Positions 11,808-15,054 of a stretch of 15,054 nt of DNA are shown piece by piece (positions within the stretch are counted from its first letter, which is position 1; the number at the start of each line of letters is the position of its first letter). Where the stretch lies: contig JAFYVO010000398.1 in assembly GCA_017549085.1 (NCBI GenBank), forward strand, positions 1 to 15,054, read 5' to 3'. The DNA is from Thermoguttaceae bacterium. GTDB lineage: Bacteria > Planctomycetota > Planctomycetia > Pirellulales > Thermoguttaceae. The notes beneath the pieces are model-generated. The model was not told the DNA's origin. It ran no database searches and saw nothing but the letters and a program-made list of their open reading frames with translations. The position numbers were made by a program, and so were the translations under genes.

Positions 11808-13139
11808 TTAGCGCGCTTCGTCCGGAACGATGAAACCGTCGCTGTTTTTGTCGAGTTTGCCGAAATACGCGACCCCTTGCGTCGAGAGAGTCGGCGCGAA
11901 CTCGCGCAACGACAGCTGACCGTCGCCGTTGACGTCGCGCGCCAAGAACCAAACCGGCACGTTCTTCAACGTCGCGGGGGGCGCCGAATACTCGCGACGC
12001 GTCGTCGAATCGATTTCCGTCAACAGAACGCCGAGCAATTCTTCGTCTTCAATTTTTTCGAGCGCCTTGTTCTCCTCGACGAACATCGCGATCACTTCCT
12101 CGTCGGACATTTCGGCCAGCGCGTTGGCGTTTTCCTTATCGGTCGCGGCGGCCGCGTCGGCGGTTTCGCGACGCAACGGAGCGGAGGCCGGGCGAATGCG
12201 CGTTTCCTTATCTTCTTCGAGAACGACGCGGTTGGCGACGTAAGTCGGGCGTTTCGGCTCCGGAACGTGAATCGTTCGTCCGGAAGCGTACCGCGCCAAA
12301 TAAAAGAGGAGTTCCTGATCGGTCAGCGTCCAGTCGCCGTTCAAGTCGATCGCTTGCGCGCCGACAAGTTTGTCTTCCCATTCGGCGCGTTCGAGCGTTC
12401 CGTTCGAGTTCGCGTCGTACTTCCCGATCAAAAAGCGACCGTAAAAACGCAACGCGAGCGGAGCGGCCGGCACAAGCGCGTCGTCGCGGCGCGCCATCGC
12501 TTGGCTGTAATACTCGTTTTCCGACTCCGGCGAAAACGGTTTTTCCCCTTCGTTTTGGAAATTCGGGACGGTTCCGGCGTTGAGCGTCGCTTCGGCGGCG
12601 GCTTTTTCTTCGTCGGTCATTTCGGCCATTTCGACAAGTTCGCCCGCTTCCGCGGCGGCGGCTTGCGCGGCGGCCTGCGCGGCGGTCGCTCCGGCGCTAA
12701 AATCGCCGCGTTCCCACTGCGCCCAGCGGTCGGCGCCGACCATCCCTTTCATTCGCTCGACAAACTCCGGGTTAGCGCGCATACGTTCGAAGCGTTCCGG
12801 CGTCATATTAGCGACGATTTGTTCCGGCGAAAACGGATTGCGCCCGCCCTGACGGTTCCAGTTCCCGCCGCCCGGACGTTCGCCGCCCCCTTGACGGTTC
12901 CAGTTCCCGCCGCCCGGACGTTCGCCGCCCCCTTGCCGCCCTTCGCGCCCTTGCCGCCCTTCGCGCCCTTGCCGCCCTTCGCGCCCTTGCCGTCCGCCGG
13001 GCCCGCCCCCTTGCGGCGGTTGCGCGACGACAGTCGCTCCGTCAAAGGGCGTCGAAGCCGAAAAATCAAACTCCGGCGAAACGCTCAAAAGCGCCGCCGC
13101 GACGACGGCCAACGTTCGAAAACGATACTTACGCGACAT
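11808..13139 (-). CDS. Secreted EF-hand protein with Gly/Arg/Gln-rich repeat region
   Basis: 443 residues; ATG at 13139 has GGAG (13149-13152) nine bases upstream. Residues about 1-40 resemble a signal peptide (TLAVVAAALLSVS core; cleavage near VVA-Q is possible). Residues about 43-95 are low complexity, with GREGRQ and GGERPGGGNWNRQ repeats. An Ala/Glu-rich probably helical segment follows (AAQAAAQAAAAEAG). Four calcium-binding loops form two pairs: 242-253 (DANSNGTLERAE), 265-276 (DLNGDWTLTDQE, with Trp instead of Gly at loop position 6), 402-413 (DVNGDGQLSLRE) and 430-441 (DKNSDGFIVPDE), the last ending two residues from the C-terminus. About 125 residues rich in Glu/Ala separate the pairs. 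EF-hand exported proteins are common in planctomycetes, but no specific function can be assigned. It probably binds calcium outside the cytoplasm. Confidence 0.88.
   Translation of the reverse strand: MSRKYRFRTLAVVAAALLSVSPEFDFSASTPFDGATVVAQPPQGGGPGGRQGREGRQGREGRQGREGRQGGGERPGGGNWNRQGGGERPGGGNWNRQGGRNPFSPEQIVANMTPERFERMRANPEFVERMKGMVGADRWAQWERGDFSAGATAAQAAAQAAAAEAGELVEMAEMTDEEKAAAEATLNAGTVPNFQNEGEKPFSPESENEYYSQAMARRDDALVPAAPLALRFYGRFLIGKYDANSNGTLERAEWEDKLVGAQAIDLNGDWTLTDQELLFYLARYASGRTIHVPEPKRPTYVANRVVLEEDKETRIRPASAPLRRETADAAAATDKENANALAEMSDEEVIAMFVEENKALEKIEDEELLGVLLTEIDSTTRREYSAPPATLKNVPVWFLARDVNGDGQLSLREFAPTLSTQGVAYFGKLDKNSDGFIVPDEAR
12851..12934 (-). repeat. 42-bp tandem repeat, two identical copies
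   Basis: 12851-12892 and 12893-12934 are identical at all 42 bases and encode the 14-residue unit containing GGERPGGGNWNRQ in the EF-hand protein. Perfect identity suggests recent duplication by slippage or recombination; the unit length keeps the frame. Confidence 0.95.
12933..12992 (-). repeat. 18-bp tandem repeat, three identical copies plus a partial one
   Basis: TTGCCGCCCTTCGCGCCC is repeated at 12933-12950, 12951-12968 and 12969-12986, followed by a six-base partial copy. It encodes a six-residue GREGRQ unit directly after the signal peptide region. The unit length is a multiple of three, so copy changes would preserve the frame. Confidence 0.95.
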
Positions 13140-13222
13140 AATAACGGTCTCCGCGACAAAAAACGCGTTAGGTTTCCCAAGGAAAGTCGAAAGGAAAAGC
13201 GCCGAAAGGGCGACGCGACGGC

Positions 13223-13250
13223 TTGAATCGTCGACATTCCTTATTATAAT
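13223..13250 (+). promoter_or_regulatory. Promoter for the GspE/PilB-type ATPase gene
   Basis: TTGAAT (13223-13228) and a perfect TATAAT (13245-13250) are separated by 16 bases, upstream of the ATPase gene. The leader would be about 105 bases. It faces the minus-strand promoter at 13255-13283 almost head to head. Confidence 0.5.
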
Positions 13251-13254
13251 AATT

Positions 13255-13283
13255 AGTATACAGGATAGCGCGACGTTTTACAA
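13255..13283 (-). promoter_or_regulatory. Promoter for the EF-hand gene
   Basis: Read on the minus strand, TTGTAA (13283-13278) and TATACT (13260-13255) are separated by 17 bases, a good sigma70-type match. The predicted leader is a little over 100 bases. The -10 box lies only five bases from that of the plus-strand promoter, so the two probably compete for polymerase. Confidence 0.5.
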
Positions 13284-13362
13284 GTTGGGGCGCGCGTTTT
13301 ACTCGGTCGAAAGAAAGAATTTTTTTCTCGAGCCGTCGAAATTTTGAGAGGAGACCGCTCCG

Positions 13363-15051
13363 ATGATCGTTTTTGCCGAAAAACCCGCCGACGTTTTGAA
13401 ATTGAACGCCGTTCAAATGCGCATCGCTCGCGCCGCGCTCGCAGACGGCGAACGTCTCCAGCAGGCGACGCTCAACCAACTCGGCGCTCGCACCGAAGAA
13501 ATCGCGCTCGTCGCGATCGCGGCGAAACTCGGCGTTCCGGTCGTCGACGTCGCGAAATCGGAAATTCCGAGCGACGTGCTGGAAAATTTCCCGATCAAAC
13601 TCGTTCACCGCCGCAACGTTTTCCCGCTCGGGCGCCAAGCGGACGGCTCGCTTCTCGTCGCGACGAGCAACCCGTTCGACCTTTCCCCCATCGACGAAAT
13701 TTCGGCGGCGACCGGGCTCCCGACGGTTCCGGGGCTCGTTCTCCCGAGCGAGTTGGCGAAGCTGATTAAGTCGCGTCTCGGCGTCGGCGCGGAAACGATC
13801 GACGGCTTGATGGAGCAAAAGGAAGACGTCGAAGTTCTCGAAGACGTCGATTGGGACCAAAGCGGCGACGCGGCGATGGCGCAGGAAGCGTCGGTCGTTC
13901 GCCTCGTCAACGACATTTTGACCGAAGCGATCGAGTCCGGCACGAGCGACATTCACATCGAAGCGCAGGAAACCGGGATGAAAATCCGGTACCGCATCGA
14001 CGGCGTCCTCCAAACGCAGCCGACGCCGCCGGAAATCAACCGCTTCCAATCGGCGATCGTCAGCCGTTTGAAGATTATGGCGCGCCTCAACATCGCCGAA
14101 AAACGGATTCCGCAAGACGGTCGTATTAAAATTAAGGTCTCCGACCGCGAAGTCGACCTCCGCGTTTCGATCATTCCGATGCTTCACGGCGAAGGGATCG
14201 TCATGCGTATTCTCGACAAGGACCGCATGAACTTTACGCTCCGCGGGATCGGGATGGACGAAGACGTCTACCAAACGTTCGGGAAGTTGATTTCGCTCCC
14301 GCACGGCATCATCTTGGTCACCGGCCCGACCGGTTCCGGGAAAACGACGACCCTGTACAGCGCGTTGAACGAAATTAAGTCGGAAGCGACGAAGATCATC
14401 ACGACCGAAGACCCGATCGAATACCAACTCAACGGCATCAACCAAATTCAGGTTCACGCCAAGGTCGGGCTGACGTTCGCGGCGAGTTTGCGCGCGATTC
14501 TCCGTCACGACCCGGACGTCGTTCTCGTCGGGGAAATCCGCGACTTCGAAACGGCGGAAAACGCGATTCAAGCGTCGATGACGGGGCACTTGGTCTTCAG
14601 CACGCTCCACACGAACGACGCGGCGGGCGCCTACACTCGTATGATCGATATGGGCGTCGAACCGTTCTTGGTCGGGACGACGGTCGAAGGGATTATGGCG
14701 CAGCGTCTCGCCCGTCGCCTCTGCAAACACTGCAAGCAACCTTGGAAGCCGCGCCCGGACGAAGTTCCGGAAGACTTCCCGAAAGAATTGCTCGAAACCG
14801 GGACGATTTACCGCCCGGTCGGCTGCCGCGAATGCCGCGAAACCGGGTACGCCGGTCGCGTCGCGCTTTACGAACTCCTCATTCCGAACGACGAAATTCG
14901 CCGTTTGGCCGGCGAAAAGGCGCCGTCGGTCGAAGTGAAGAAGATCGCCCGCGCCAACGGAATGGCGACGCTCCGCGACAACGGTTGGAAGAAAGTCGGA
15001 CTTGGCATTACCTCCGTCGAGGAAGTCGTCCGCGTCGCCAAAGAAGACTGA
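13363..15051 (+). CDS. GspE/PilB-type assembly ATPase (type II secretion or type IV pilus)
   Basis: 562 residues, complete; GAGAGGAG (13346-13353) lies nine bases before the ATG and TGA is at 15049-15051. It is a cytoplasmic hexameric ATPase that drives pseudopilus or pilus assembly. Residues about 10-145 resemble the MshEN/T2SSE N-terminal domain. The ATPase core follows: Walker A GPTGSGKTT (321-329, Lys327), Asp box TTEDPIEY (from 347), Walker B-type LVGEIRD (388-394, Glu391) and His box GHLVFSTLHT (408-417). A tetracysteine zinc site is complete (Cys454, Cys457, Cys488, Cys491). Length and zinc site fit both PilB and GspE, and without neighbours to the right the two cannot be separated. 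No inner-membrane platform or pilin gene lies in the window. All catalytic motifs are intact. Confidence 0.95.
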   Translation: MIVFAEKPADVLKLNAVQMRIARAALADGERLQQATLNQLGARTEEIALVAIAAKLGVPVVDVAKSEIPSDVLENFPIKLVHRRNVFPLGRQADGSLLVATSNPFDLSPIDEISAATGLPTVPGLVLPSELAKLIKSRLGVGAETIDGLMEQKEDVEVLEDVDWDQSGDAAMAQEASVVRLVNDILTEAIESGTSDIHIEAQETGMKIRYRIDGVLQTQPTPPEINRFQSAIVSRLKIMARLNIAEKRIPQDGRIKIKVSDREVDLRVSIIPMLHGEGIVMRILDKDRMNFTLRGIGMDEDVYQTFGKLISLPHGIILVTGPTGSGKTTTLYSALNEIKSEATKIITTEDPIEYQLNGINQIQVHAKVGLTFAASLRAILRHDPDVVLVGEIRDFETAENAIQASMTGHLVFSTLHTNDAAGAYTRMIDMGVEPFLVGTTVEGIMAQRLARRLCKHCKQPWKPRPDEVPEDFPKELLETGTIYRPVGCRECRETGYAGRVALYELLIPNDEIRRLAGEKAPSVEVKKIARANGMATLRDNGWKKVGLGITSVEEVVRVAKED

Positions 15052-15054
15052 CGC

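Noticed and set aside
12933..12992. A CRISPR array at the short tandem repeats
   Set aside because: The repeats are directly adjacent without spacers, are only 18 bp, and are in frame within a protein-coding gene.
11877..13226. A 449-codon plus-strand frame opposite the EF-hand gene
   Set aside because: Its sequence is Arg/Phe/Val-rich and lacks domains, while the minus strand shows a signal peptide, four EF-hand loops and a ribosome binding site.
13168..14739. A 523-codon minus-strand frame opposite the GspE/PilB-type ATPase
   Set aside because: It has no domain signal and overlaps a gene whose Walker motifs and zinc cysteines are unmistakable; it is a codon-usage shadow.

Overview
The window looks like chromosomal DNA of a planctomycete. 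The evidence is an enormous exported protein whose N-terminus carries a LEERQLLS motif of the LEPR-XLL type known from giant planctomycete proteins, a secreted EF-hand protein, and CG-rich coding DNA interrupted by AT-rich intergenic stretches. Four genes are supported: one giant partial gene and three complete ones.

Positions 1-9750 are one uninterrupted minus-strand reading frame of 3250 codons that runs off the left edge, so its C-terminus is missing. It encodes a modular, apparently extracellular protein. In order it has an N-terminal LEPR-XLL-like motif, about 18-19 divergent copies of a repeat with core G-D-F-V-V-V-W followed by I-Y-G/A-R, a second module family with an A-x-x-I-Q-x-A-L helix, two SbsA/Big_5-like Ig domains, poly-Asn/Asp linkers, and a complete chymotrypsin-fold (S1) serine protease domain set inside the repeat array. 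The protease triad is His2085, Asp2131 and Ser2256. This protein is the most unusual object in the window.

Positions 9751-10567 are an 817-base divergent intergenic region with no convincing gene. It holds a 14-bp perfect palindrome, a hairpin and candidate promoter elements. Positions 10568-11653 (+) encode a secreted TraB/GumN (TIKI-like) family protein. It converges on an EF-hand protein gene at 11808-13139 (-), and a terminator that could work in both directions lies between them (11730-11770). Positions 13140-13362 are a short divergent promoter region with recognisable promoters on both strands. Positions 13363-15051 (+) encode a complete GspE/PilB-type secretion or pilus ATPase, ending three bases before the window edge.

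Three of the four proteins appear to be exported (giant repeat protein, TraB-like protein, EF-hand protein), and the fourth is a cytoplasmic motor for type II secretion or type IV pili. A shared role at the cell surface is possible but is only inferred from proximity. The genes are not in one operon: transcription changes direction at every gene boundary.
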